NCBI RefSeq assembly: GCF_023061285.1
Contig: NZ_JAKGAM010000001.1
Coordinates: 1 to 64,000, forward strand
DNA length: 64,000 bases
Source of the DNA: Chromohalobacter nigrandesensis
Lineage (GTDB): Bacteria; Pseudomonadota; Gammaproteobacteria; Pseudomonadales; Halomonadaceae
Direction of reading: 5' to 3'
The first letter of the stretch is position 1. Every line of letters starts with the position of its first letter. The notes beneath the pieces were generated by a model that did no database searches, was not told the origin of the DNA, and saw only the letters and a list, made by a program, of their open reading frames with translations. The position numbers and the translations under genes were made by a program. This document shows, in pieces, positions 37,114 through 45,828 of this stretch.

Positions 37114-37264
37114 GTGCCCGCGTTATGGCGGGCCGTGCGTGGGAGGGCTTCGGTCCTGCCGGGTTTCCTTGATGCTCCGGTCTTCCACCCCGCGTACGGT
37201 CCGCCCCCAATCATGTGGAAGTGAAAGGGCGGACTCCAATCAGCATCGAGGAGTTCCATCATGA
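37052..37264 (+). CDS. Possible Icd/Ash-like small protein
   Basis: A GTG-started 70-codon frame overlaps the C4 element and ends over the antirepressor start (ATGA). Its middle, APQGVFLCPRYGGPCVGG, recalls the Icd/Ash family ORFs that sit between C4-type RNAs and antirepressors in P1/P4-like phages. There is no good ribosome site and the conserved codons coincide with RNA-level conservation, so the protein may not be made. Confidence 0.35.
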   Translation: MARVWKPDQLSRRTAPQGVFLCPRYGGPCVGGLRSCRVSLMLRSSTPRTVRPQSCGSERADSNQHRGVPS

Positions 37265-38175
37265 CCGCGATCACCGCATCACCCGTTTCCGTCGATTTCC
37301 ACGGCACCGCCATCCCGACCTTCAATGTTGAAGGCATTGTGCGCGTGGCCATGAAGCCGATCTGCGACGCCATCGGCCTCCAGTGGGAATCGCAGTACAA
37401 CCGAATCAAGCGTCACCCTGTGCTGGCTTCAACCATATCCATGATGAATATGGTTGCCGCCGACGGTAAGCGCCGCAAGCTGCTGACCCTGCCGCTGAAC
37501 AAGCTCAACGGCTGGCTGTTCGGCATCGACACCAATCGCGTCAAGCCCGAGATCCGCGAGAAGCTGGTCGAGTACCAGGCCGAGTGCTTCGATGTGCTGT
37601 CCAACTACTGGCAGAAAGGCCAGGCCACCAACCCCCGCACCACGCCCGACGAACGCGCGGGCCTTCGTGCCGCCGTGACGATGCTCACCACCAAGAAGGG
37701 CCTGATGCACAACGATGCGTACCGTCTGGTTCACCAGCGATTCAGCGTGGAGCACATCGACGAGCTGGGCACCGATCAACTGCCCGAGGCTGTGGCGTAT
37801 GTGCATCGCTTGGCGCTGGAAGGCGAGTGGCTGGGCCGCGACATGCCGCAGGCCGAGAGCGCCATCACCATCGACTACCCGCTGACTCGCCCCTGGAACG
37901 AATGGCGCGAAGGGCAACTGGTCGGTGACGACGCCATGTACCACTCCGACTTGCGCCGGCTTTTCCAGCAACTTGGCGAGGCCGAGCGCAGCGGCGGTGC
38001 GGTGACGGTTCACAACGTTGCCGGGCTGCGCGAGGAGTTCAAGGCGCTGACGTCGCTTTGCGAGAATCACGGCACGCGCTTGCGCAAAGCCAATGCCCAG
38101 CTCGAGCATGTGCGTGATTTCACACGCTCGATGGTGAACTCGGTGAACGGGGTCGTTGCGACACTGGATCGCTAG
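37261..38175 (+). CDS. Phage antirepressor (P22_AR_N type)
   Basis: 304-aa protein. The N-terminal domain FHGTAIPTFNVEGIVRVAMKPICDAIGLQWESQYNRIKRHP (read in parts) and LTLPLNKLNGWLFGI, then VKPEIREKLVEYQAECFDVL, match the P22 Ant N-terminal domain. Antirepressors bind and disable phage repressor. The C-terminal part is not assigned. GAGGAG lies before the ATG. Control by the upstream C4-type RNA is expected from synteny. It is on the plus strand, opposite the tail genes. Confidence 0.82.
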   Translation: MTAITASPVSVDFHGTAIPTFNVEGIVRVAMKPICDAIGLQWESQYNRIKRHPVLASTISMMNMVAADGKRRKLLTLPLNKLNGWLFGIDTNRVKPEIREKLVEYQAECFDVLSNYWQKGQATNPRTTPDERAGLRAAVTMLTTKKGLMHNDAYRLVHQRFSVEHIDELGTDQLPEAVAYVHRLALEGEWLGRDMPQAESAITIDYPLTRPWNEWREGQLVGDDAMYHSDLRRLFQQLGEAERSGGAVTVHNVAGLREEFKALTSLCENHGTRLRKANAQLEHVRDFTRSMVNSVNGVVATLDR

Positions 38176-38255
38176 TCGCTCGGCAGCTCACCCTTTACCC
38201 GGCTGGATAAGCTGCCGCCATCCAGCCGGTGTTATAGCGGAGGCAAAGAATACCG

Positions 38256-39308
38256 CTATTGAATATCAGAACCATATTCAATCAGCAGCTCATCGTACTC
38301 GCCTGCCGCCAGGGCCTCTTCACTATACTCAATGCTAAGAGACTCTATTTTCTTCCTTTTCTTGTATAACCCGAGCTCTAAGCTAGCATGCCGGATAGCC
38401 TCGTCTTTCAGATAGTCTGTATAGCCTTCAAAAACAGGATAGTCATTAAGCACCAGAAGGCGGTCCAACTGAGCATGCAGCGAAGACATCGTCATCTCTT
38501 TTTTTGCTAACGCCGTAGATTCAGCAAATAGCAAAAATTGCTCGGACAGAATATGCAATCGATAAAGCTCTTCGCTACTCAAGTAATTCTTGCCAGTCCT
38601 TGCTTCCTCCTTAGTCGGAAAGTCTCCGCGAATGGATAGGAGCCCCATACTATCTTCATGATGACTGGCCCTATCCAGAATCAGCTTCGAGCTAGTCATC
38701 CCAGTTATAGCGTGATGAAACTTGTCCTGAAGCAGCGCATAGAAGCTTCTCACTTCGTTGGAAGAGGGGTTGTAGTCAGAGGAGCACAGTTTGAAGCACT
38801 CGCGCACCTTGGCGTAAACCTGTTTTTCCTCCGAGCGTAGAGCCCGTACCTTCGCGGCTAATTGGTTAAGTTTTTCCGGCGACTCCCGCAAAGCCTTTTC
38901 ATTGATCACATAACCTTGTTCAATGAAAGCCCTTAACGTTCGGGTCGCCCATTTCCTAAAAGCTACTGCCCTTTTCGCATTAACCCTGTACCCAACGGAC
39001 AAGATCATATCTAAATTATAATGCTCCACGTCGGAGCGAAGAACCTCTCTACCTCCCTCATTTTGAACTATTGCAAATTTTGCAATAGTTGACTTTTTGT
39101 CCAACTCCTCATCTTTGTATATGTTGGATATGTGCCGTTTTATATTGGAATAGCTAGCGCCGAAAAGCTCTGCTATCTCCTTGCCACTGACCCACAAGGA
39201 TTGGTCGCTTGGATCAAACCTTACATCAACACTCACACCCTCATCCAAAAAAGTCAGCAGGTTATTATTTTCTTCCAAATTGGGAGTAACAGCCTTTGTT
39301 TCATCCAT
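38256..39308 (-). CDS. RhuM-family protein (phage cargo)
   Basis: 350-aa protein. The N-terminal half shows the RhuM/KilA-N-like sequence VSGKEIAELFGASYSNIKRHISNIYKDEEL (in parts), NEGGREVLRSDVEHYNLDMILSVGYRVNAKRAVAFRKWATRTLRAFI. The rest is helical and charged. RhuM proteins occur in pathogenicity islands and prophages; function unknown. Visibly more AT-rich than its neighbours, with long TTT/AAA runs, which indicates separate acquisition. It lies after gene D at the end of the tail operon; GAGGTG precedes the ATG. Confidence 0.75.
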   Translation of the reverse strand: MDETKAVTPNLEENNNLLTFLDEGVSVDVRFDPSDQSLWVSGKEIAELFGASYSNIKRHISNIYKDEELDKKSTIAKFAIVQNEGGREVLRSDVEHYNLDMILSVGYRVNAKRAVAFRKWATRTLRAFIEQGYVINEKALRESPEKLNQLAAKVRALRSEEKQVYAKVRECFKLCSSDYNPSSNEVRSFYALLQDKFHHAITGMTSSKLILDRASHHEDSMGLLSIRGDFPTKEEARTGKNYLSSEELYRLHILSEQFLLFAESTALAKKEMTMSSLHAQLDRLLVLNDYPVFEGYTDYLKDEAIRHASLELGLYKKRKKIESLSIEYSEEALAAGEYDELLIEYGSDIQ

Positions 39309-39400
39309 GGGCGAGCACCTCATATTAGCCAGCGATGATGGCCTCATCCTAGCGCGAATCACGCTTTTTGCTAAGCAATGAGTATGGCCGCGTTGAAACG

Positions 39401-40414
39401 CTAGTCGCTCGGCAGTTCACCCTTCACCTGACATTGGTAGCCGGCATCGTTCAGGGTGTGCGTCACCGACGTGATCAGCCATTCGCCGTCGGCGCCCTCG
39501 CGGAAGTCAGACAGCGCCAGCCGGCCCTCGGCCATCAGTCGGGTATCGCCCGGCAGTGTAAGGTTGAGGGTCTGCTCGCCGCGCTGGCCACGACGTAGTT
39601 CGGCCCGAGCGGCTGCTCGAGCGCTTTCCTCATCGGGGTGGATGGTCTGCAAGCGTTGGACCGGTTCGCCCTCGCCTTCGGTGATCTCGAGCGTTGCCGC
39701 GGCATCGGTGTCACGCCATCGCGCCACGACGCTTCCCGCATTGCCACGCTTGGCCAGCTTCATACGGCCGCTGCTCACCATGTCCGGCGTAACGGGAACA
39801 GTCGGCAAGCTCTCCCCGCTCTCGTTTGCCACCATCGAGGCAGCGCGCTTGGCGATCACGAGCGCACCGCCAGCCGGTTTTGCAATGCCGTCGTAATCGC
39901 GCGCCAGCCGCGTCAGCAGGTTCATATCGGATTCGTCCGTCTGATCGACATGCGGCAATGCGATCGATGCCATGACGTCCTGTATAGCGGGATCGAGATC
40001 ATGCTCGCCGGCGATGGATCGTGCCATATCCCCCAGCAGCGTACCGGCATCCCAACTGCGGGTTTTCTTTGTTTGCAGCATGGGGCGTGTACTGCCCTCG
40101 CCCGAGTCGCTCTTCGCCTGCGGCGCGGCCTTGGCGACGATCTTGAGCTGGTTGGGTGGCCAGCTCATTTCCAGGCTGTCGACCACGTAGCGCCCCATGC
40201 TGACGGCGTCATCATCGTAGCCCAGGAACGCTTCGAGCTCCGCGCCGGTTGGGGGCAATGCGAGCGGGTCTTCCGGGGCATGATCACTGACAACCAGCGT
40301 CAGCTCGTCACTATCGGCACCGGATTCATCGCGGATCTTGAGCGAGACGAAGCGTTCGCGCAGCTGGCGGGTAATGTCTTCGTCGTTGGCGGTAATGCGA
40401 AATGTCGGCTTCAT
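39401..40414 (-). CDS. Late control protein D (gpD), tail hub
   Basis: 337-aa P2 gpD family baseplate hub protein that caps the tail tube below the tape measure. FRITANDEDITRQLRERFVSLKIRDESG and LPPTGAELEAFLGY (in parts), SDMNLLTRLARDYDGIAKPAGGALVIAKR are typical. The start ATG overlaps the gpX stop (ATGA), so it is coupled. Last structural gene of the tail operon. Confidence 0.9.
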   Translation of the reverse strand: MKPTFRITANDEDITRQLRERFVSLKIRDESGADSDELTLVVSDHAPEDPLALPPTGAELEAFLGYDDDAVSMGRYVVDSLEMSWPPNQLKIVAKAAPQAKSDSGEGSTRPMLQTKKTRSWDAGTLLGDMARSIAGEHDLDPAIQDVMASIALPHVDQTDESDMNLLTRLARDYDGIAKPAGGALVIAKRAASMVANESGESLPTVPVTPDMVSSGRMKLAKRGNAGSVVARWRDTDAAATLEITEGEGEPVQRLQTIHPDEESARAAARAELRRGQRGEQTLNLTLPGDTRLMAEGRLALSDFREGADGEWLITSVTHTLNDAGYQCQVKGELPSD

Positions 40415-40623
40415 CCCCACAGCCTCACGCGGCGGCGGGTGCCGGGTCGGTCATCGTCCGGTAGTGTGAGCGGAATACCCGCCGGCAACACAGGGCCAGC
40501 CTCGGAAAGCCCGGGGTTCTCTCGCAGCACTCGTTCGACCAGACCCTTGCTGATGCGGCCATAGCGACGCCACACGATCCAATCGACGGTGTCGCCGTCA
40601 TGCGTTCGATACGTCAGCGCCAT
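40411..40623 (-). CDS. Tail protein X (gpX)
   Basis: 70-aa LysM-like small protein of the P2 gpX family (YRTHDGDTVDWIVWRRYGR...GLVERVLRENPGL, in parts). Lies between U and D as in P2. Overlaps the gpU gene by 26 nt and gpD by 4 nt. Confidence 0.9.
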   Translation of the reverse strand: MALTYRTHDGDTVDWIVWRRYGRISKGLVERVLRENPGLSEAGPVLPAGIPLTLPDDDRPGTRRRVRLWG

Positions 40624-41005
40624 CGTCGTAGTACCTCATTTTCATGGTGAAGCGCTGCCGGCGCGGAACGCCGCCCGGTGCGAACGTGTCGGATCGTTCC
40701 TCGATGTTGAGGATCACCCAGCGCCCGTGCACGTAGCCATTGCCATCGACCATCATCATCGGCTCGCCTTCGCCGGCTTGGTCGCGCATGTCGCGGATCT
40801 GGTCTGGCCCGCCTTTCCAGCCTGGGTAGATGCGCCCGGTCAGCGTAATGGCGTCTTGCCCATAGCCGGTGAACTGCAGGGCATCGTGCTTGCCTACGCG
40901 GGATTGGGCAGCCCAGCGGTATTCGGTGGTGCGCGAAAATTCCTGATAGGCGGCGGTATCCAGCGTGAACTTGTAGCGACCCAGCTTCATCATCACATCA
41001 GCCAT
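40598..41005 (-). CDS. Tail protein U (gpU)
   Basis: 135-aa P2 gpU family tail completion protein: MMKLGRYKFTLDTAAYQEFSRTTEYRWA (in parts), GKHDALQFTGYGQDAITLTGRIYPG. Its start overlaps the tape-measure stop by 8 nt. Order T-U-X-D is as in P2. Confidence 0.92.
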   Translation of the reverse strand: MADVMMKLGRYKFTLDTAAYQEFSRTTEYRWAAQSRVGKHDALQFTGYGQDAITLTGRIYPGWKGGPDQIRDMRDQAGEGEPMMMVDGNGYVHGRWVILNIEERSDTFAPGGVPRRQRFTMKMRYYDDGADVSNA

Positions 41006-43187
41006 CGTAGAGCGCCCCCTCCTGTTTCTCGTTGATCTTTTCCATTACCAGCTCGGCGATGCGCTCGGCGTAGGACTGCTCTGCCTCTCCCTCGCGACGG
41101 GTGACGCTCAGCGTGAGATTGTTGGTGATCTGCTGGGTTATCTCGCGCCGCCGTTCGCCCGCATTGGCATTGCCGCCAGCCAGGGACGGACGCGCCGGCG
41201 GGAGCGCATTGTCGGCGATGGCGCGGCCGCGCTGCCGCTGCTCAGTTTCTCGGTCTTCACTGCCCAGCTCAGGGCGACGGACCGAGCCTCCCACGCGTGG
41301 GGGCTGGGCGTCTTTCTCTTCATCGTCATCGCCACCGAAGCCGAGCCAGCCCTTGACCTTGCTGAAGGTGTTACCGACCCACTCCAGCTTGCCACTGATC
41401 CAATTCAGCGCTTTCTCGGCAGTGGCCGTAATACCGTCCCACAGGTTGCCGAACCAGCCCGTCAGCCCACTCCAGGCGTTGCTGATGGTGGCGAGTGGCG
41501 ACCAGTCGAATATCGAACCGAGAGCATTCCAGCCGAGTTGCGCATCAGCCTTGACGCCGTCCCACAGGTTGCCCAGCCAGCCGGTGATGGCTCCCCAGTT
41601 GTTCACGATCAGCCCCAGGGGCGACCACGACAGCATCGTTTTAAACCAGTCCCACGTTGTGCTGGCCACCGTCTTGACGCCGTCCCACAGATTGCCGAAC
41701 CAATCGGTGATGCTGCCCCAGTTATTCACTATCAGGCCAAGCGGCGAGAAGCTGACGATGGTTTTGAGCTTATCCCATGCCCAGGCAGCGGCGTCTTTGA
41801 TGCCACCCCACAGCTTGCCGAACCAGGGGCCGATCCAATCCCAGTTTCGATAGATGAGGTAGGCTGCACCGGCGACCGCCGCAATACCACCAACAATCCA
41901 ACCAATGGGCGTGGTCATGAACGCTATGCTCATTGCTTTGATGCCCCCGACAACAGCGGGGAACGCGCCCACCAGCGACACCAACGCGCTACCGGCTTTT
42001 ACCAGCGACACAGCGAACGCCCCGATGGAGAAAATCGCCTTGCTGGCGATCACCGTGCCGATAATCATGCCCAAGTTATCGAAACCACCGACCAGAGTGG
42101 CAACCTTACCGGTGGCCTCCCCTACTTTGGAGGCTACTGTTGCCAAGCCACTGGCCAAATTACCAATGACAGGTACCGCCTTTTCCATGCGGTCCGCGAA
42201 GGTGCTGGCAAAGCGCTTTACTTCGTCACGGTTTGTGGCCATCCAACCGGTGAATCTCCCCATCATTTTGGAGACCACCGGCATCAACTCGCTGCCGACG
42301 ATGTTTTTGAGCCCCGCCAGCGAGAGCTTGGTATCAAGCAGCTTGTCCTGGAAGGTCTCGGCGTCGCGCGTCGCTTGCTCACTGAGTATGTAGCCGGTGC
42401 GCCGAGCATCTTCGCCGAATTGCTCGAGCATTTTACTGCCGCCTTTGAGCATGTTGATCATGCCAATGCCCTGGCGGCTAAAGAGGTCGGAAACCAGAGC
42501 CACGCGCTTGGTATGGCTCTCGACATTCTGCAGGCGGTCTGCTACTTGATCTAGCGCCTCGTCGGGCGTCATGCTGGCCAGCGCTTCGGCGGACAAGCCC
42601 ATCTGATCGAGCGCATCCTTCGCGGCACCGGTGCCCTGCGCTGCCTCGCCCAGCCGCTTGGTGAACGCCTGCATGTTCGAGTCAAACTTCTGTGTCGACA
42701 CGCCCGAGCGTTCAGCGGCATAGCGGAGTTCCTGATACTTGCCGATCTGGATACCCAGCGCATCGGACCGCTTAGCCACCTCGTCGCCTAGCTCAGCAGT
42801 CGAGTTCGAGATCGCAAATATGCCGCCAGCAGCAGCGGTACCCAGCATCGCGGTGCGCCGCACCAGCCCGCCGACTTCATTGCGCATGTTGCGAAACTTG
42901 CCACCGACGTCGGCCATATCGAGGCGCTTCAACGCTTCTTGCTTGCGCTTGAGGCGCTCTACCTCTTCGGTGACCTCGGCATACTTCCTGCGCAGGGTCT
43001 CAACGCTACGGCCCTGGCGGCCAAACGTCTTGATCTGATTGGAGAGTTCCTTCTGGCGAGACGTGGCTTTGCCAATCGCGCCGCCGACCTCGCGGATCTG
43101 ACCCTTGGTATCGGTCAGTCCCTTGGTCAGCGACTTGGCCACCGTGCCGCCGATGGAGATCTGCGCGTTCAGCCGCTGGTTCGCCAT
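40998..43187 (-). CDS. Tail tape measure protein (gpT)
   Basis: 729-aa protein setting tail length. An N-terminal coiled coil (residues 25-95) is followed by the conserved TP901-like core and hydrophobic segments (about 375-445). Residues 449-586 carry four WxxIxxWFxxLWDG repeats spaced exactly 41 residues apart. The Gln/Arg-rich part near 640-690 is low complexity. Located after the E/E' frameshift genes as in P2 and lambda (G/GT then H). Confidence 0.92.
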   Translation of the reverse strand: MANQRLNAQISIGGTVAKSLTKGLTDTKGQIREVGGAIGKATSRQKELSNQIKTFGRQGRSVETLRRKYAEVTEEVERLKRKQEALKRLDMADVGGKFRNMRNEVGGLVRRTAMLGTAAAGGIFAISNSTAELGDEVAKRSDALGIQIGKYQELRYAAERSGVSTQKFDSNMQAFTKRLGEAAQGTGAAKDALDQMGLSAEALASMTPDEALDQVADRLQNVESHTKRVALVSDLFSRQGIGMINMLKGGSKMLEQFGEDARRTGYILSEQATRDAETFQDKLLDTKLSLAGLKNIVGSELMPVVSKMMGRFTGWMATNRDEVKRFASTFADRMEKAVPVIGNLASGLATVASKVGEATGKVATLVGGFDNLGMIIGTVIASKAIFSIGAFAVSLVKAGSALVSLVGAFPAVVGGIKAMSIAFMTTPIGWIVGGIAAVAGAAYLIYRNWDWIGPWFGKLWGGIKDAAAWAWDKLKTIVSFSPLGLIVNNWGSITDWFGNLWDGVKTVASTTWDWFKTMLSWSPLGLIVNNWGAITGWLGNLWDGVKADAQLGWNALGSIFDWSPLATISNAWSGLTGWFGNLWDGITATAEKALNWISGKLEWVGNTFSKVKGWLGFGGDDDEEKDAQPPRVGGSVRRPELGSEDRETEQRQRGRAIADNALPPARPSLAGGNANAGERRREITQQITNNLTLSVTRREGEAEQSYAERIAELVMEKINEKQEGALYDG
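41418..41843 (-). repeat. 41-residue repeats in the tape measure gene
   Basis: Four in-frame units of 123 nt, with W at residues 449, 490, 531 and 572. The middle two (about 490-570) are the closest, sharing SPLGLIVNNWG. Expansion or loss of units would change tail length. Confidence 0.8.
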
Positions 43188-43193
43188 GCTGTC

Positions 43194-43609
43194 CTACTCG
43201 TTGGAACGCGGCAGGCCTTCGACCCACCAGAGGAATCGACTAGTCCGCATCGCGCCTATCTCACGCGCGGACCAGCCTGTATGCGATGCAAGCGCCAGCA
43301 CCAACCGGCGCACGTCATCGCGGCTCAGTTCAAAAAACCGGCGTAGGCCTCTTGCAGACGTTGGTAGCTCTTGAGCGGCAGTCGGCGAATGTCGTCGGGT
43401 GAGATCTCGAGGAGATTGGCGAACATCGCCACTTCGCGTTTGGCGTCGCTGCCGCTCATCTCGTCATGCAAAATCTGGTCTTCGACCGTAGCTTCACGCA
43501 TGCGAAGCGTGGACTGCTCCACGCCATTGACGGAGGTGGGACGCACCAAGGTGATATCGCAGGTGCCGTTGTCGTTGTAGTTCAGGTACTCCGGGGTTTC
43601 TTCACTCAT
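43194..43609 (-). CDS. Tail assembly protein E+E' by -1 frameshift
   Basis: gpE frame ends at 43325. Seven bases TTTTTTG (43337 to 43331 on the minus strand) precede its end; slipping back one base gives ...GFL-ELSRDDVRRLVLALAS and continues to SNE, stop 43194-43196. The added E' part (about 45 residues, ending WWVEGLPRSNE) is typical of GpE' proteins. P2 uses the same TTTTTTG site. The fusion is a tape-measure chaperone, like lambda gpG-T. The tape measure gene starts 6 nt later. Confidence 0.85.
43325..43609 (-). CDS. Tail assembly protein E (gpE)
   Basis: 94-aa unshifted product: TPEYLNYNDNGTCDITLVRPTSVNGVEQSTLRMREATVEDQI (in parts) fits the P2 E / Mu gp41 tail assembly family. Start at 43609 has GAGGAAA 6 nt or more upstream. 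It should accompany the longer E+E' form in a fixed ratio, which is needed for tail assembly in P2 and lambda. Confidence 0.88.
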   Translation of the reverse strand: MSEETPEYLNYNDNGTCDITLVRPTSVNGVEQSTLRMREATVEDQILHDEMSGSDAKREVAMFANLLEISPDDIRRLPLKSYQRLQEAYAGFLN

Positions 43610-43681
43610 GCTGGCTTTCCTCTTCAAGTGGGTTCATTCCTATATAAGGGGCAGTGGCCCCCTTTGATGGATAGGGGCGGC

Positions 43682-44188
43682 TCAGACACCTAGCGCCGTG
43701 CGCAGATCCGCCAGCAGATCCACGCCGTCGACGGTGCGGATCATGTTCTCGACGTCGATCTCGTGGACGGTGACGCCGTCGTGCTCTTCCTTGTAGTAAT
43801 CAAGCCGCATGGTGACGGTCATCGACGCCACCTGGCCCGCCTGCCAGGTGCCTCGATCAAGGCTGGTGATCTTGCCGCGCATGGTGTGCACAGTTGGGCG
43901 CCAGGTGCCGTCATAGGACTGCATGGCGCCACGGCCCACGAACGGCACGTTGTTACCCTCGGAGACGCCGAATTGACGCAAGATCTCGCGGTCGTAGGAA
44001 CGCAGCACGAATGAACTTTCAAGCGCCTCCATGCCCATATCCAGCGTGATCGGCGCATCCATGCCGCCCGCGCGATGCTCCTCGGTAGAGAGGGTCAGCA
44101 CCGGCGGCGTGTACTCCATGACCTGGCCGGCATAGCCACGGCCATCCACGGAGACGGTCATCTGTTTGATAATGTTGCGAGCGGCCAT
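43682..44188 (-). CDS. Major tail tube protein (gpFII)
   Basis: 168-aa P2 FII family tube protein: IIKQMTVSVDGRGYAGQVMEYTPPVL (in parts), RAGGMDAPITLDMGMEALESSFVLRSYD, and MRLDYYKEEHDG. Start and the sheath stop overlap (TAATG). A small GC hairpin (about 43646-43665) separates it from gpE. Confidence 0.93.
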   Translation of the reverse strand: MAARNIIKQMTVSVDGRGYAGQVMEYTPPVLTLSTEEHRAGGMDAPITLDMGMEALESSFVLRSYDREILRQFGVSEGNNVPFVGRGAMQSYDGTWRPTVHTMRGKITSLDRGTWQAGQVASMTVTMRLDYYKEEHDGVTVHEIDVENMIRTVDGVDLLADLRTALGV

Positions 44189-45702
44189 TACGCGAACACC
44201 TCCTCGATGTAGTCATTCACCAGCTTGCTGCGGAATGTGACGCGCTCCGCCGGGTACGGTGGGGTGAACTCGAAGTTGAAATAGACCTGGCCTTTCTGGA
44301 CGTTGGCCGGGGTGTTGAGGTCGGGATCCGCCCAGCAGCGCCCACCCAGCAGCGCACCTTGTGCTTTCAGGCTGCCGATGTAGGCGTTGACGCCTTCGGT
44401 GACGTCTTCGACGTAGGTCTTGGTAATGTTGCGATCCACCGCCCACAGGTGCGTGCGCTGGATGCTGTCGTTGATCATGTCCGCCGTACGGCGCACGGAG
44501 ATGAATACCCACTTGGTGTCATCGGTCAGGCTGCGGTTGCCCCACAGGCGATAGCCATCCTGGTTGATGATGGTGGCGATCCCGCCCTCGTTGAGCAGGT
44601 TGGCGCGCGCATTCTCGTCGCCCAGAGTGAAATCGACACTGCGGCTCGTGCCCAGAATGCCGTAGATCTCTTTGTTCGACGGCGACCACCAGAAGCCTTG
44701 CTCGTTGTCGATGCGGGCAATAAGGCCGGCGACACGTGCCGATGCGGGCTCGCTGGTATTGCTGCCATCGCTCTGCAGGATCTTCACCCAGGGATCGACC
44801 ATGTAGATGCGAGCGCTGCCCCAGTCCTCGGCATATTGCTGGGCTGCATCGTCGGTGGTGTTGGGGCCATCGGCGACGATGATCGCCCGCATGCGATTCG
44901 CGATGCCCTCGAGCTCGGCCACCACCGCATTACGCAAGCCGCTGTCACGCTGATGAGTGAAACCTGGCGCACAAAGAATACGCGGGGCGAAGCCGACTTC
45001 AGACTCGGCGGCGGTGAAGGCATGAACGCCCTCGAACTGCCCGGTCTCGGCGTTGACGCCACCGACCACGTTAGCGATGGTCTCTTGCTCGTCTTCGGCC
45101 TTCTCCACACGGATGACAATAACCACCGCCCCGACCTGGTCGAAGATCCCTTCCATCGCCGATGGCAACGTGCCTTCGGTCCCCAGCTTGGCGGCTTCCG
45201 TGCGATTGCCCGCCACCATGGTCGGCATGTTGAGCGGGAATGGCTCATCTTCGCCGCCGGAGAGCTCGCGCCAGCTCCGAGCCCGAGGCACGCCAGTGCC
45301 ATCCGAACCTTCGACGACTGCCGCCGTCACCAGGCTGGACGCGTCCGCCTCATCGTTCACGGCCGCGGCGATCTCCTGGGCTGTCGATGTCAGCTCGCCA
45401 TCGGCATCCGTGGCCAGCGTCACGGTGACGTCCTTGCCATTGATGGAAACCGCCAGCGATGCGCTCGACTCGCCAGGCGCCACGTAGCGAACACGGATGT
45501 TATTGCCGGCGGTACCGCCATCAGCGGCGGTAAACAGGATGCCAGTGTTGGCCGCTGACGTGCCGATAGTGAGCTCGGCAGCGGTCTCCCCTTCTGCCTC
45601 CGGCGCGGTACCGACGATGCCGATCACGCCCGAGCGGACTGTCTGGATGGGTCGCGGACCGGTATCGATCTCGAGGACCTCGGCCCCGTGGAGAAATGCC
45701 AT
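44188..45702 (-). CDS. Contractile tail sheath protein (gpFI)
   Basis: 504-aa sheath subunit of the P2 FI family. HGAEVLEIDTGPRPIQTVRSGVIGIVGTAPEA at the start (in parts), an inserted variable domain (about 50-150), and a conserved C-terminus WGNRSLTDDTKWVFISVRRTADMI ... GGRCWADPDLNTPANVQKGQVYFNFEFTPPYPAERVTF (in parts). It makes this a myovirus-type tail. Confidence 0.95.
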   Translation of the reverse strand: MAFLHGAEVLEIDTGPRPIQTVRSGVIGIVGTAPEAEGETAAELTIGTSAANTGILFTAADGGTAGNNIRVRYVAPGESSASLAVSINGKDVTVTLATDADGELTSTAQEIAAAVNDEADASSLVTAAVVEGSDGTGVPRARSWRELSGGEDEPFPLNMPTMVAGNRTEAAKLGTEGTLPSAMEGIFDQVGAVVIVIRVEKAEDEQETIANVVGGVNAETGQFEGVHAFTAAESEVGFAPRILCAPGFTHQRDSGLRNAVVAELEGIANRMRAIIVADGPNTTDDAAQQYAEDWGSARIYMVDPWVKILQSDGSNTSEPASARVAGLIARIDNEQGFWWSPSNKEIYGILGTSRSVDFTLGDENARANLLNEGGIATIINQDGYRLWGNRSLTDDTKWVFISVRRTADMINDSIQRTHLWAVDRNITKTYVEDVTEGVNAYIGSLKAQGALLGGRCWADPDLNTPANVQKGQVYFNFEFTPPYPAERVTFRSKLVNDYIEEVFA

Positions 45703-45769
45703 AATGGTGTGCCTCTTGCCTGATCAGGTGTTCCGAACGGTAAGAACAGCATGACCGGGCCACGCGCGA

Positions 45770-45789
45770 GGCTCCGCTGGCAGTGGTTC
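45770..45789 (+). repeat. Dispersed phage repeat, copy 1
   Basis: GGCTCCGCTGGCAGTGGTTC, exact, between the sheath gene and the cargo gene. Same orientation as the other copies. Confidence 0.85.
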
Positions 45790-45828
45790 TATCTACTGCC
45801 TCAAAAAAAACAGTACGCGAGGAATGAA

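Noticed and set aside
36957-37409. 150-codon minus-strand frame over the C4 leader
   Set aside because: Overlaps the leader and antirepressor start antisense, no ribosome site, product unlike known proteins.
37584-37928. Second plus-strand frame in the antirepressor gene
   Set aside because: Out-of-frame shadow within a domain-bearing protein.
43646-43665. GC hairpin between FII and E genes as terminator
   Set aside because: No T tract; late genes must be read through.
44359-45558. 399-codon plus-strand frame over the sheath gene
   Set aside because: Antisense shadow; sheath family is unmistakable on the other strand.
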